Shown: positions 1 through 13,585 of the stretch, piece after piece
How positions within the stretch are numbered: position 1 is the stretch's first letter
Layout of the letters: every line of letters starts with the position of its first letter
Source: Todiramphus chloris collaris
Lineage: Eukaryota > Chordata > Aves > Coraciiformes > Alcedinidae
Direction of reading: 5' to 3'
Assembly (NCBI GenBank): GCA_025345505.1
Contig: JANVCC010000077.1
Location: 10,471,163 to 10,535,162, forward strand
Length of the DNA stretch: 64,000 nt
Position numbers and translations under genes: made by a program
The notes under the pieces: generated by a model
Databases searched by the model: none
Told to the model about the DNA's origin: nothing
The model's input: the letters and a program-made list of their open reading frames with translations, nothing else

Positions 1-2988
1 ATGCTGATGGTTCATATGTTGCCACAGAACTCTTGAGAAATCATCACCTTCCAGGTGGTAAGTTCAAAAGTAATCCATGTTTTTCATCAGGGCCCTGGTT
101 TCTAGTGACACAGATGGGTGAAAGGCATGGGGTATATCAAGACTTACTGTGAAGAAGCAACACAAAGGGCAGGAGGTGTTTACTATCAGCCTCAGTCATC
201 CCTATTAAGAGCTTTAGTGAGATAAGTACTGCTACTGCAGATTTACAATAGAAAAACAATTTAAGTAATTAGGGAAGAACATTTCTAGATAACTGGTTTG
301 ATTATCATAAGATGTAATTCAACAAAGATAGCTTAATAAAGCCAATAACTCTTATGTGCTGCTGGAGATTGCTGAGTTGGACAGTAGGATGGCAGACAGA
401 TCTCAGCCGAGAGCATCTGCCAGGTAGACAGTGACCAATTCGCTCAGGAGGAACAGCCCATCAGACTCATTATCTTTTTCACCTCCAACAAATGGATGTG
501 AAGAGGCTGAGGGGGGACAGAAGAATGCCAACCCATGCATAAAAGCCACTGCCTTCAAAGTTTGCATGAGACCCTCACACCTGATATCTGTTTCCTGCCA
601 GTGACCACTTGTCCCTACCAATGAACCTTTCCCCATGTTTGTTAGCGAAACAGGCAGGGAAGACTTTGAATAATATGAAAATGTAGGCTTGGGGTCCATC
701 TCTAAAACTCAGCATAAAAAGTGTATTTTCTGGTACAAACTGATTTGTTTTATAAACTTAACCCACCCACTCCCAGAGTAAACGCAGAACCCGCATGGGA
801 ATTAATATCTTGTGTTTGTAATCAGACGTTATTTTCTTCAGCATAAACCACAAACAAGTGTTAACTGGAAAGCCTTAATGAAACATAAGGATTTGGTTGA
901 GGGGAGAGGTCAGCAGGGGCTTGGCATACAGCCCCAGCACACAGGTCTAACGGTTCCCAGTGCTTGTTTGCTTTTGTTCCACTTGCTTTTATCCTCCTCT
1001 CTTCCATTTCGACCAGCAGCAAAAAGATGTATAAAGTCACCATGCCACACTACATCATGACAGGGCAAATGTGTGAAATTCCCAGGCTCTGTGCAGTCAC
1101 TGGCGTTGATAACTCCTCCCCATCTGCACAACTGCAGCTTGAAGCAGCTGCTGGCTGGGACTTGTGCACGGTTATGAAATTGCCTGTCAGAAAACAGCTT
1201 TGCCTGAGACCTGCTGTTAGCAGTGGCACAATGCTTGAGCACCTAAGTGAAGTCACAAGAAAATATTTTTTTTGTTGATGTATCCACTTCAGAAAGTCCG
1301 TCCTGTCAAAAATATTACCACCATTTTAAGTGAGAGATTTGAAAATTGTTTTAGAGAGAAAGATTAAAATGGGTTTTGAAACAGGAGACTCACACAATAG
1401 TATGGTTGGTTGTTTTTTCTCTTTAAATAAACACATATTTGCTAGAGATGGTAGAGTGAAAATTCAGGAATACACTTTCTTCTGCAGGACTAGACATAGG
1501 CAGGTTTGGGAAAATTATGTTCTATATTGCATTTAGCCTAACTCAAACTAAATGATCAGCAAGGCAAGATTATGGATAGCTAGCTTGTTTTCTTTAACCC
1601 AGATATGTATCACTTCAAGCTCTGAAGAATGTTAAAAACACATTAAGTAGAAAATTACTAAGATGGCTAATTAAGTTTTATCAAATAATATATCTGCAAG
1701 TATACATGCACTGGCAGCTCTTCCATCATAAGTTGGTCTTATTATAAAAAGCAGAAACCAGTCCTTGTGGGGGAAATCAGGCAGTTACTTCAAGAAGAAA
1801 ATATTTATACATTATTAAAGACTGATTTTTCAAATACCTGACATTAATTTAATGAAGATGGAAATCATGCCTATATTCACCCATCTATTTGATGAAGGCT
1901 TTGCTGAATATTTCAGGAAGGAGAAATTGGCTTCTTTCAGCACCATCAGAGAGACTTAGTCAAGAGCAGGTGTTATAGAAAATTATTTTAGTGGATTACT
2001 ATCCCCTATTTTCCCCTTCAATTCAAACAATATGGATGGATGACAGAAATGCAGCTTTCAGTTCACCTCATGAAATGCCTATATCACAAAGAGAGACCAT
2101 TTGTCCTTTGAGCTGCACGTTGAAGTGCAGGTTCTTTTCTTCCCCTGAGCTTCTGAATGAGCTTTAACAAATCACTTGACACATTCTGTCTACACTAACC
2201 AAAACCCTGTGGACATCTGCAGAAGCATTACAGTCTAGGAAGAGTTGTGTGGTACAAATGATAAAAGATTCTGATTTCTCTGTTGTTGTTATTATTATTA
2301 TTATATCATCTGCAGCTTTTTGGTAGAATTAGCTGGGACAAGGAGCAGCCCCGGTCTGATGGGAGTGTCCGTGTTGCTGTAACCACTGCTGTTCACGCTA
2401 CACATACACAGCATGTCTGTGTTCCCCACAGTCAACACCTCCCTTTAACATGGGAACCTCACCTTTCACACAGGGGTGAGAGCTGTGAGGATTAACTTGC
2501 ACTCTTTCACACAGGCCATTGCCCCGAACGATACGGCCAGGATTTGCAAAACCTTTCAAGGAGTATTTAAAAGGGGAATTATCTGCGTTTAGCTAGCTGG
2601 AAAGTACCAGTCACTGGAATTCCTCCAAGAATTCTTTTTACAAAGTAAAATATTTGGAAAGTACATTTGCAATCAATTTAAAGGAAAGGCACATTTTATA
2701 TTAAAACGCTCATAGTCTGGTTAAAACACTCACTTTGACTATTATTTTCTAAAATGGAGTGTTACAAGATCCAAGCACAATATACTGTGGCTCGCAGGGC
2801 AGAGTTAATAAACAGGATAAAGTTTCACCAATGAAAAGTTGAAATTCTGCGTCTCTTTGATTATTTCCCTTTTCATCCTGACCCATGCCACTACAAAGTA
2901 AAAAGAGAATGCATCACAGTAAATTTTGAGGATGAAAGTTAGGGTCATAGTTATGAAAAACAGAAACTGAGACTAGTTTTCCCCAAAG
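1..2988. other. Unannotated AT-rich non-coding DNA
   Basis: No gene or recognisable transposon is seen here. Around 812-1278 several short frames are open on both strands at once. One of them (964-1278, plus) begins with a hydrophobic run that resembles a signal peptide. None matches a known family, there is no supporting splice structure, and overlap of open frames on both strands is typical of chance. A short TTG/TTA microsatellite sits near 2.28 kb. Confidence 0.6.
2281..2304. repeat. Short (TTG)n(TTA)n microsatellite
   Basis: About three TTG units run directly into four TTA units. It is a simple trinucleotide repeat with no evident function. Confidence 0.8.
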
Positions 2989-3700
2989 CACAGAATCACA
3001 GAATTACTGAGGCTGGAAAAGACCTCTGATATCATCAAGTCCAGCCTATGACCCAACACCACCTGACTGGCTAGACCACAGCACTCAGTATCACATCCAG
3101 CCTTTCTTTAAACACATCCAGGGACGGTGACTCCACCACCTCCCTGGGCAGCCCATTCCAATGTCTGATCACCCTCTCTGTCAGGAAGTGCTTCCTGATA
3201 TCCAACCTAAACCTCCTCTAACACAGCTTCAGGTCATGCCCTCTGCTTCTGTCACTGTTGCCTGGGAGAAGAGCCCGACCCCCACTTTACTACAACCTCC
3301 CGTCAGGTAGCTGTAGAGAGTGACAAGGTCCCCTTGAGCCTCCTTTTCTCCAGGCTAAACAACCCCAGCTCCCTCAGCCTCTCCTCATCAGACTTTCCTT
3401 CTAGTCCCTTCCCCAGGCTCGTTGCTCTCCTCTGGACCCCCTCCAGCACCTCAATGTCCTTCTGGAAGTGAAGGGCCCAGAACTGTACCCAGTGCTCAAG
3501 GTGATGCCTCACCAGTGCTGAGTACAGAGGGAGAATCCCATCCCTAGTCCTGCTGGCCACACTATTCCTGGTACAAGCCAGGATGCCATTGGCCCTCCGG
3601 GCTACCTGAGCACACTGCTGGCTCATGTTCAACCAGTTGTCACCCAGCACTCCCAAGTCTCTCTCCACTGGGCCGCTCTCCAGCTGATCTAGATTCCTAA
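2989..3700 (-). mobile_element. CR1 LINE, 5'-truncated, minus strand
   Basis: Read on the minus strand this is the 3' portion of a chicken-repeat-1 (CR1) non-LTR retrotransposon. It carries the C-terminal end of ORF2 (endonuclease/reverse transcriptase) followed by the short 3' UTR. The 3' UTR holds the diagnostic CTTGATGAT segment and a terminal ATTCTGTGATTCTGTG, which is two copies of the octamer at which CR1 priming occurs. Recognisable homology begins near 3690-3700, so the 5' portion is missing, as is usual for CR1 copies. I saw no target-site duplication, which is normal for this family. It is the best preserved repeat in the window and so probably the youngest. Confidence 0.95.
3071..3690 (-). 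pseudogene. CR1 ORF2 C-terminal relic (reverse transcriptase end)
   Basis: On the minus strand the translated segment matches the post-RT C-terminal region of CR1 ORF2. It includes the family words [24 protein letters not shown] and [11 protein letters not shown]. The frame breaks near 3328-3335, where one base appears lost in the run after LEKRRLKG. It breaks again around 3245-3260, and a stop codon (TAG, 3218-3220) interrupts the final frame. The usual terminal region ([14 protein letters not shown]) is then readable to a stop at 3071-3073. With at least two frameshifts, one nonsense codon and no 5' half, it cannot encode an active enzyme. Confidence 0.9.
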
Positions 3701-6700
3701 AAAAAGGGAGATGGTTTCCAAAGCTGCTCATCAGACTACTGGGCATATAGCCTTTCAGAAATTTCTGACTTTTTAGGGCACCAATGTCTGTCATAACCTT
3801 AGAAGTCATCTGGGAAGACACATCCCAGAGAAAGAGTAGTGGAAACCCTCCTCCCCTAAATCATGTAATTACTTTTAAAATGTACCACCCTTTAGACCTC
3901 TTGGCCTAGATGAAGTCAGCAGCAGGTTTTGGTGCATGAGCACTGGCTAATGGCAATGCCTGACCCAAGTATCTCTTTCAGTGATGCTTCCTGTGCAGGG
4001 CTGACAGTTTCAAGTGAAACCATAACTTTATCCCTTATGACAGAAGGCAGAAGCTGTTACTGCTGCAGTGATAAATCCAGAAAAGGCTTTAAAAGCAAGT
4101 AAAATGAATTTGATTGTTTATTTTAACCTTTCTTGTTTTACATATGCTGTGTCAGATCTATCTATGAAACATAAAAAAAGAAAATAAACCATGCTAGGCT
4201 TTGGCAGAGCTAAGCCTAGTGGTTTATGTTTTTCTGAAGTTAAGTGTGCTATGCTAAGTGTGCTATACTAAATCTGCTATGTAAAGGGAAGATATAGCAC
4301 TTTTATTGTAGAGGTCATTTAAATTCTCTGAAATGGCAAAGGAAAACAGTAAGACCTCCTTATATTACGTCTCACATCTTGGAAGATCTTAATGCACTTT
4401 GCACTTAGGAGGATGACCTCACCCAGCACTGGTACACACTGATCCAGCGGGTGCTAACACTGCCTTAATAACCACAGAATTGTGTTTGTAAAGAGTAGAA
4501 ATAAGAAATAGCATATCCAGTTGAAAATGCAGTGGGAACTTAGGCAAAGGCACTTGGGAATCCAGCCAGAACACAGGGACTAACGCTCAAACTCTTGCAA
4601 AACATGTTTATGGGGTCTTTTAATGACCGCAAGCAGGCGTAGCAGAACAGTAGTTTTATATTTGAGGAGGGACAGAAACAGAGCACCATCCAATTATTAG
4701 TTGAGTCGTGACTCTAAAAAAAATCTGTTCATGGGGTATCTACTGGAAAAAATCGGTGGGTTTGGAGTCAGAGCTGTACAGCCAGTCCCCGAGCTTTCAC
4801 CCTGAGTACTAAGAACATTTCAGTCCATTTAATTTCCATGCCCCTTCAGCTACTGACGTACTTACAAGAGTGCCAGCAAGAATAAAAATTAGTTCCAGCG
4901 TCCATGGCAAGGGACTAGACATATTTTACATAGCACGGGCTTAAATCTTCTAGATTTAGTGGTTACTGAGGTATGTCTAGGTGAGTGGCACATGTAACAA
5001 CCAGGGCATCCTCCTTTCTAGCTTGTTTGGCTTCCTAACTTGTGGCTGAGGCAGATGTTACCTATTAGAGCTCAGTACTCCTCAAGGTAAGTCCATTTGA
5101 AAAGAAACAACCCTTTGCTGTTTGCCACAACCTGCACCAAAGCTTTAGAATAATTTTAAAAGAGTTTTCCAAAGTAAAATATTAAAAGGTGTGAAAAGTA
5201 CAATTTGGCTTGGCAGCACCTGGTACCATCTTACAGTGCCACAAAGCTTGCAGTGTCCTGGTCCAGCATGTGTAATCTCATATTAATTCCCTGCTTTGCT
5301 CATTTGTCAGCTATACCAGAGCAGTCACTTTGAAACCCACGCAGATGAGTGTGAAATCATTGGTTACATGCAAGAGACAAACATCTTGGGTCTGCTTGTT
5401 CCTTTCTCAATGCCTGTATGTACTCTGCCAACCTTCTTTGGAAAGACACGCTTGCTCTTGGCAAAGTCAGCAGGATGAATACGTATAGTCCTTTCCTGGA
5501 CCAAGTGCAATCACTCCTGTGAAGAATCAGAAAAAGTAGCAGCTACTTGTCCCACCTTTTCCAGTATATCTTGCTCTATTCCTTCTAATAACATCCATCA
5601 TAAGTTCTTTTATCATGAGAATTATTGCTGAGGGGTGTGGTCCCATTTAGAGATAAGGAATAGGAATAACTTGGGTAGAGATATGAAGGAGAAAGGAGGT
5701 TAACTTCTAAGTTCCAAGATTATGAGGTTTTTACAGAGAGAAATGGGGGTTTGGGGAGCAAGATTCTACATGTGGAGGACAGAAAGAGAGGACAGCAATC
5801 CGTTATTTTGAGATATGTCAAGCTACAGACACTGGGAGGTCTCATGTGAACAGATCTCATTTTGTCCAGAGGATGAACCTACTCCTTCCACTTCACAATT
5901 CTCTGATAGAGAGCTTTGCTTTAGGAGTCTGGAGGGAAGATGAACTGATTTTGTGGCCTGAGCCTGCAGCCCTCTCCTACTAGAACACCTAAAATTTCCT
6001 GATCTCTGAAGCTGTCCATTCCAGGTAGACCATCAGCTTAGATTCCTGCAATCATGAAATAAGCCCCCTAAAAGTTTAATCTGTATTGTAGGGCTCCTGT
6101 AGGGATGGGGGTTAATTCCATTTACTGCCAAAGGGTGCTGAAGCCCAGGCAGGAGCAGACAGCCCTCTGTGCATGGGCAGGCACCCCCAAGCTGGCAGCA
6201 GAAGTCACAGCTAAGAGCAGTACGTGACTCCCCAGGCCCAAGGCAAGTAGAAGTCAGCTTTAGGGGCATGTGATCCAGACCTCGCCTTGTCTAGGATAAG
6301 GAACACGAAGAGGCAGAGCCTCAAAGAACCAACCTGGCTTCAAGCCTAGAGAGATGAAAGTGCTTGACAGGAACGCAGTAAATCCTGTGATCACAAAGCA
6401 TCCACAATGCTCCCCAACCTTAGATTCCCATAATGAGAATAAATACAGCAATGCATATTCAAACAACCTGCAGATTAGATAGTGATAAAATTTACATGAA
6501 CTCTGCACCATTAGTGTTACCAGGTATATGGGCAGGGCTCGAGATGACGTGATAAAACCCTAAGTTGCGGAGCACCTGAAAGTAAACTCAAATAACTTCT
6601 GTGTTGTCAATACTGGCAGATGCAATAGGTGATATCAGGAACTTTGTAGAGGTATTTACCATCACCTTGATTATTAAAGCTAATGGAGTTGCAGTCAGGA

Positions 6701-8154
6701 TCAGCCAGGACACTCTTGCCCCTGAGAACATAAGTGGCTTCTAGGCTAAAGGAATTAGAGAAGTGAAACTCTGAGCTCAGGTTTGGTCTTTAACACTCTA
6801 AGTCTCTGTGGTGTCTCACTCACCACATTTCTTGCACCTTCATACAACAAGATGTGAAACTCCAGAAGTCACTGTCATCAAATGAGATTGTAAGGAAAAC
6901 AGGATATATGCATATTCTAGATGTTCTTATATTCCCACATGTCTACCTCTGAAACTCCATATTAATATTCAGGATCTTCATCCATGAAGAAATTAAGGAT
7001 ACCTCTTTCTCTCTCTCTGGTATTAACTATGCTTTTCTTGGATAACATACAGAAAAGTACACTTTTCCTTGAAAATGGCAAAGTCCCCGGGATGTCAAAG
7101 CATCTCCTCCTGCAGAATATTAGCAAGCACTGAGGACACACAGAACCTGCAGGACATGATTAGTGATTAACTGCAGGGCAAAAATCTGCTGCCTAAACCT
7201 GAACACAAACCCCAGTTTGTACTCAGGGTCTCTGCCAGCCCAGGCTGACAAGTTTTCACTGAGCGTTGAACTCTAGCTAAGGCTGAGCTGGTTCAGGGTT
7301 CACTGAGAATGTCTCACACGTAAATGACCCAACACAGGCAGAATCTTGGATTCAGTTTAAAAATTCTGTGGAGCTCCAAGAAAAGCAATTTATGCTTTTC
7401 CAAGAGTGTCTTAAATGGAACTAACTATTATTGACGTTTGAAATGATTTTATTTCTATAAAACATAGAATTAGCACAGCAATGGAGATTTAAACACCCTG
7501 ACAGCACAGCAGTAAAGAAAACCAGTTATGAAATAGTCAATTTAAATCATGATGCTGCCTTTTATATAAAATCAGAATACTCAGTAGTGTCTTGATGTCT
7601 TAAGGAAAATTTTGGATGCATTTCATCTTCCTACTTACAAATGCCCCCAGTCATCAGAAAAAATGTGACTGTTTACTTTTTAATGCTTTTTGGTTGTTTG
7701 GGGTTTTTTTTTGTCAAACTGTCAAAACAATTACCTCCTTGGAAGCCACATCTTGGCATAGAGACAGTGGAATGAAGAGTAATTCTCCTCTGTGGAGAAC
7801 AAAGCAAGCTGTTCAAGCTGGCTACCCTTGGAGAGCAGCTTGCTCCAAGATACTGTGGGAGATAAGTGATTGCACTGATTCTTTTTCATGTTACAAAACA
7901 GGTCAATGCTTGTGAAGGGATCAACCTGCTTTTTTGAATTAGACACCATGGAAGGAAGACTTCTGTTAATAATAGTGAACTGGGAAAACACATTTCAACA
8001 AAATGTTGATTTCCTCCCACTGGTATCCTTAAAACAGGATACCCATGACAAAATACATGATTTTATAAGAGGTACATGTTACCTCAGAGTGCATGAGGTA
8101 TGAGTCTGAGCTCATTTCAATGTGAATAAGGCAATAGACTGGGTGCTCTCAAGC
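3701..8154. other. Unannotated non-coding DNA
   Basis: No coding gene or transposon is recognised in this 4.4 kb. It contains a three-copy 14-bp tandem repeat at 4241-4282. A 65-bp segment at 5022-5086 lies between an acceptor-like CTTTCTAG and a consensus GTAAGT donor; one frame through it is open, but nothing is recognisable. Minus-strand open frames at 6033-6511 have no family resemblance. A TTTGGGG-T(n) tract occurs near 7693-7712. Confidence 0.6.
4241..4282. repeat. 14-bp tandem repeat, three copies
   Basis: Three consecutive 14-bp units start at 4241: TAAGTGTGCTATGC, TAAGTGTGCTATAC and TAAATCTGCTATGT. The first two differ at one position and the third is more diverged. It is a small local slippage or duplication product. 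Confidence 0.8.
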
Positions 8155-8573
8155 TTTGAAATACTAGAGGTAGTCCAGAGGAGAGCTACAAAGGTGATGA
8201 AGAGACTGGAACATCTCTCTTATGAGGAAAGGCTGAGAAACCTGAGGCTGTTTAGCCTGGAGAAGAGAAGCCTGAGAGGGGATCTTGTTAATGCTTATCA
8301 ATATCTGAAGGGTGTGTGTGAAGTAGAAGGGTCCAGTCTCTTTTCAGTTGTGCCCTGTGATAGGACGAGAGGTAATGGTCACAAGCTGGAACACAGGAAA
8401 TTCCACCTCAACATGAAGAAAAACTTCTTTCTTATCAGAGTGATAGAGCCTGGAACAGGCTGCCCAGAGAGGCTGTGGAGTCTCCTTCTCCAGAGACTTT
8501 CAAAGCCCTCCTGGATCTGTTCCTGTGTGGGCTGCCCTGGGTGATCCTGCTCTGGCAGGGGGTTTGGACCTGA
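8155..8573 (+). pseudogene. CR1 ORF2 C-terminal relic, one frameshift
   Basis: Translation from 8155 follows the CR1 ORF2 C-terminus (VQRRAT, LSYEERLR, SLEKRSLRGDL, DRTRGNGHKL, KFHLNMKKNFF) to about 8447. Homology then switches to the frame beginning GCC at 8448 (AWNRLPREAVESPSPETFKA-like) and ends at an in-frame TGA at 8571-8573. A single frameshift near 8440-8450 therefore separates two otherwise readable halves. The N-terminal endonuclease and the catalytic RT core are absent, so this is a dead fragment. Confidence 0.88.
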
Positions 8574-8620
8574 TGATGTCCAAAGATCCCTTCCAACCCC
8601 TACCATTCTATGATTCTATG
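8155..8620 (+). mobile_element. CR1 LINE, 5'-truncated, plus strand
   Basis: A second CR1 copy, in the opposite orientation to the one at 3.0-3.7 kb. It starts abruptly in the ORF2 C-terminal region (VQRRATK...LSYEERLR...LFSLEKR). It runs through the 3' UTR (GGACCTGATGATGTCC...CCCTTCCAACCCC) and ends with ATTCTATGATTCTATG at about 8605-8620. The sequence differs clearly from the first copy, so the two are likely from different CR1 subfamilies. Confidence 0.95.
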
Positions 8621-11600
8621 TATGCCCCATTTATACCATTATTATGGGATCTTTTTTTTCCCCAATCTTCTGAAAATATTGTACAAGGGGATGGTAGCTG
8701 AATTTACTCTTTGTTGAAATGTAAATGGTTGCAACATCTCTCTTCCTTTCCTTACAGGAAGAACTAAAGCAATTGCTTTACCATACTTGATTGCTGCAAA
8801 TCTACTGGACTGGTAAAATGTCAAGGTTACACAAGAATAATGACCACAGCCTGATTCTGCAGGGTAGAGGCAGAGCAACTGTCCCAGCCTCCATCCACAC
8901 TGTGTGAAGAGTAATGCCAGGCATGAGCACTGGCATTAGCCCAGTGCAGCCTCCTGACTCACTGTGGCTATGCCCAAATTAGGATGCAGACAGATGTATG
9001 TCTCAGCTGGGAGATGGCAAACACTGGAGTCATGTCTTGCTTTAATTGATAAATCTCTGACAGGCAAGATGCTTGACACCTGCTTAAAGCTTCTTAGGAC
9101 TTCTGCTCCAGCCTGTAGTCAAGCAGGCAGGTGTAAAGTCACAAACAGTTTAAGTTAACCTGTTATGCTTTGATCTAAAATAGAGAAATGCCCATAAAAT
9201 CAGCACTAGTGTCCACCTGAAGGCAATCTCTAATAGCACAGCTGCAACCAGTGCCTGCCTGTGCAAGCACTTTTTCATCATCCCTCTCCCTTTTTGGGGT
9301 TAAACTGTCCCATCTTCCTTTCTGCTGGTGGGAAGATGGAGCAGAAGTAGAGGTAAGTTGCTGGTCTGTACTGGGACCTTTACTAGTAGGTGCTTTGCTG
9401 GCCATGTCTGTTTAAAATTTTTCTTCCTGTGAAGCAGTTCAAAGACAGGTACACTAAGATGGTAGCTAATGGGACATGAGATTACAAGATATGAGCTATA
9501 GGTCTACATAAATATTTCATCTAAACTTCAATTAAAATTAGATGCCGCTGAATACTTGTGTTGAGCTACATCAGATGGAAAATATCTTTTAAAAGTCTTA
9601 TTTAAGTGGTCTTCAGTATTTACCCTTGAGGGAAGTGGCTCTTCAGGTTATTTACATAAGGCCAAATCCTGTCACAGAGCCATTCACCTCTTGGCATAAA
9701 TGTCACCAAGGTTATGCTTAAAGGAAATGCAACCATAAAGAGGAAAGCTTGAACAGTGTGACTCAACAACATTAAAGTGGGCCCCCGAAAGAAGAGCTTG
9801 CAGACCATAATTAATGGACTGGAAATTATTTTGAAACAACATCAGATGAAGCAGAATGTTTTTAGATGTATTTTCTATGATTGCATTGCAGGTAATTCAA
9901 GAGTGCCCACAAAGGTCAACAAAAACATTTCCACTGACCTCCAAGAGGTAGCATCAGATGGCAAATAGACAAGGATTCCCAGAGAGGAGCATAAGGGAAA
10001 CAAAATTTCATGCATATGTTTTTGAACTTCCCAACAAAAATCATTCACAAACCATATTCAGTACAAGTGTTTCATCTTCAGAAAAGCCAGTCCTGAGGAG
10101 ATCTGAGCCCTCACAGGATCTATTGGGGTGCATTCCTGGCACCCTGTGTTGAAAATGTTGGTCTTAATCATTTAAATACATAAATATTTAATACACAAAA
10201 AAATTTAATACATAAATAGCCTTCATCAGCCTGATTGTCCACTCATCTGTACACAAATACAGGTGAATTAGACAAACTGTATATAGAGATCATGTAACGT
10301 AAAGGTGAACAGTCATTTTCTCCAGTGGTTAAAAGGACTCAATTCTGTCTGTCCTTAGTGAATCCATCTCTTTTCTTTCAACAAGTTTTCAGAAAAAAAA
10401 AAGCTACAGTAATGTTGCTTGTTTCATACTGGCTTGTTCCATACTCTTTTTACAGACTGAAACAGATGTGGACTTTGCCTTAGAAAACTGCATTACTAGC
10501 AGTGTTTACCAATAAACTTTATTATTGAAGGGCCTTTAGAAATGACAGAATACCAGGTAGGCTTACCAGTCATTTTTCATGTTTGTCCTGCATTTCTCAT
10601 ATCGTAAAGCAAAGAATTCTGGGATGTTGAAGAAAAATACCTATCAAAGTCAACACCATCAAAAGCACCCATAAATCTAAGGTCTGAGTTCAGCCCTCAA
10701 AAAGGTAAATTGTTGCTATACTTTCATCTCCCTTGAGATACTCAGGAAAATAACAACAGCAGCAAAACCAAACCAAACCAACCAACCAAACAAAAGATAC
10801 AACACAAAACTTAAGAAGATGAGTCTCCCAATGATTACTGCATCCCCTCATGACCAGATCTGTTCTGGGTGTGGACAGCAGTAATGCCCTGGTGCTCAGA
10901 GTAAAAAAATAGATGCAAGGGCACCATCATGGTTCATGGTAGGACCTTTACCAGCTACAGCTGACACCTCTATTCCAGTCACCATTTCTGAAGGCTTTCC
11001 AAGAGTGCTTTCCAACTTAGAAAAAGATCAAGCCAGACTTGAGTTTGAGACTTCTTATGAATTGTTGTGTCTCCCACTATCAGCCCCCAGGATCTTGATC
11101 ATCACCTTGTCCACAGGACACAAAAAACCATGTGGTTTCTCACACACCAGTGTGTTCAAACACCAGAGTTCAACACTGGGCAGGAATAATGCATAAACTG
11201 CTTCGAGATCCAGGTATCAAATGCACATTTTACCAAACTTTTCTGTTATGCAATTCTGAGGTTTTTAAAGTCTTTCTAAGTTTGGGTATATGCAGTAGCT
11301 CGTGAACAAAGACCTGTTCTTACAGTATACAGTAAGATACTATTAAAATATAAATATAGACAGGGGAGAGAAACATCTGAATAAGTCTCTTCCAGAAATT
11401 GAACATTAAATTCTTTTCCAAGCGGTCCAAAGAGCGACAGTAAAACTGGTTGGAATTACTGAACATAAAATTGAAACCTTCTTTGCAAGCAGAAGCTATT
11501 ACAAATTGTATAAAATATAATCTTTATCTGTAAAAAGCTGTATTTCCACAGTTCTCACAGTACTTTTTTTTCCAGTTCAAATGCAAAACATGTGTTTGTA

Positions 11601-13585
11601 AATATGGCATTGTGTATGTTGCTAGAAAGTAAATCAGCATGAAGAGATGACACTGAAAGAGCTACCAGTCTTGCTAAGATACAGAATGATCATAAAGTCC
11701 TATGACTGGAAAAAATTCAAGATACAAAAGATAATTTTTAACCTAAAGTACAGAAGTGTCCAATTAGGAACAACCCTTAAATCAGGCACTGGCAATTATT
11801 ATGAATGTTACAGTCTCTTTGACTAGAAATGTAAATACTAGCCTCTAATTGGGAAGACAAAAGAAAAAAAAAGGCAGTGATTTTTGTTAAAGTTATCTTA
11901 ATTAAACACAGCATCTGGCACGGAAGCTATTTACATAGACTGAATTTCACAGCAAAATATTTCTGTCAAATAATTCTTTGTGCTTTCCTCAGCTACAGAA
12001 CTGTCCTTCCCTATCATGCCACATATCATAATTTTTTTCCCTTCCTGTCTCTGTATACAGTATACTAGATATTTTTGGCTAATTAGGGGAATTTATCATT
12101 TTGCTTTGCCTATTTTTCTTTACATGCAGACACTAATTGAATTCAGAACCCAGCAAAGACCCTCAAGAACCTAGGGTCATTTAGTTAAAAAAAAATCACC
12201 CATTTACAGTGTCAGCTTTCTCTTATACTTTCTTTATATCCAAGTTTCCTCTATGTTTGAAACAGCAAACTACTATACATCAGGATAATTGTTGCTTTCT
12301 GTTAATCTTAGCCTGTCAGTGAAGTGAAATCTTCATGAAAATGAAGAAGTTTTCATGAAAATGGATTAAAGGCCTCTCTAAAAAGACCCAGGCTCTCAGC
12401 TTGTGTTATTCTATCTTAGACCCTTAGACCATCATCTGAATGGTCAAGATTTTAGATGGAAAGTTGTGACATGAAGGGAAACTGGGTTAGCAATTCAGTA
12501 GGAGGCACTTTTGACTCTGAAGCAGCACTGATCTAATGCCATGGTAATACACTGCTAAAGGGAAGCATGCTGTTGGAAAGCTTGACTGTTGGCCGGGGTA
12601 GTAAACCTCATGACCACTTGTGGTGATTAATGGAAATGGAATGGAAAAATTAAAGATCTTATTCCACTTTTGACAAGAGTGCGGCTGTTAAACCGAGTCT
12701 TGTGGCCAAATTCCAGGTAGCTACATTCAGCCTACCTAAATACTCCTAAAAGTTATATTTGAATATGCTGTATTATTCTTAACTTCCTACCCTCCACCGG
12801 TATGTAGCATTTCTACATGGAGCTGAACAACAGCTTCATTGTACCTTTGAGCAACACTGTGACTGCACGGGGTGAAGAGTTTTTGGTGTATTTAAAGTGC
12901 TCTGAGATTCTTGATGGTGAAAGACTGTATACACGTAGGCTATTTTATTCTTAGTTTTAACTGACATGGTGAAGCTTGCCCACACTTAGCTAAAATTAAA
13001 CACACGGTATTATTTACACATAGTTTTCTTCCCCTTTCCTGAAGGTAACAGGGAAAAAATACCCTCCACTTAACCTGCTTTTATGATTCTCATCTCTAAT
13101 GAAAGAATAGAGGTGTTTTTTAAGAATTAGTCCAGGGAATTAAACAGATGAATGTAGTGGTGTTCTTGGAGATATGTTTTCAGTCTCTCCTTCAGTGTCA
13201 AAGGTAGGACTTGCTTTACTTTCACAAGACACAGAGGACAGTACCTTGAAAAATAACCCAAAGAAATGGATTGGTAGTTAAAGATGCCAAGGAGGCAATA
13301 TAAGATGCTAGTCTTTAAATTAAATTTGAGCCAAAGAAATCTGCATTTTCACCCAATTCTAAATGTTGCCATGCCTATTCTATGTTTTTAATCCAATATA
13401 AAGGAAATTTAAACATCCACACAGTTTCTGATTCTAGATCTGTTTCCAGCACTCAGAACAGTCTTGGGAACCAGTGTTTTATTTTTGAGAAAACTTCACT
13501 TTAAAACATACAAACACTAAGCAGTGTTTGGAAAAGTTAAAAAAAACAGCACTAAATTTATTTATTCCTTTTTTGAAACACATGA
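8621..13585. other. Unannotated AT-rich non-coding DNA
   Basis: No gene is recognised. A 9-bp perfect inverted repeat, TAATGCCAG, lies at 8912-8920/8930-8938 with a 9-nt loop. There is an A/C-rich CCAAA tract at 10762-10795. A short direct repeat of TTCATGAAAATG occurs around 12331-12361. These are ordinary for vertebrate intergenic or intronic DNA. Confidence 0.6.
10762..10795. repeat. (CCAAA)n/(CCAA)n low-complexity tract
   Basis: A run of CCAAA and CCAA units (aaaaccaaaccaaaccaacc). It is one of about a dozen A/C tracts of similar flavour in this window. Confidence 0.8.

Noticed and set aside
964..1278. Plus-strand frame starting MFAFVPLAFILLSS, resembling a signal peptide
   Set aside because: A hydrophobic start is easily produced by T-rich DNA. 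The rest of the frame resembles nothing known, and opposite-strand frames are also open.
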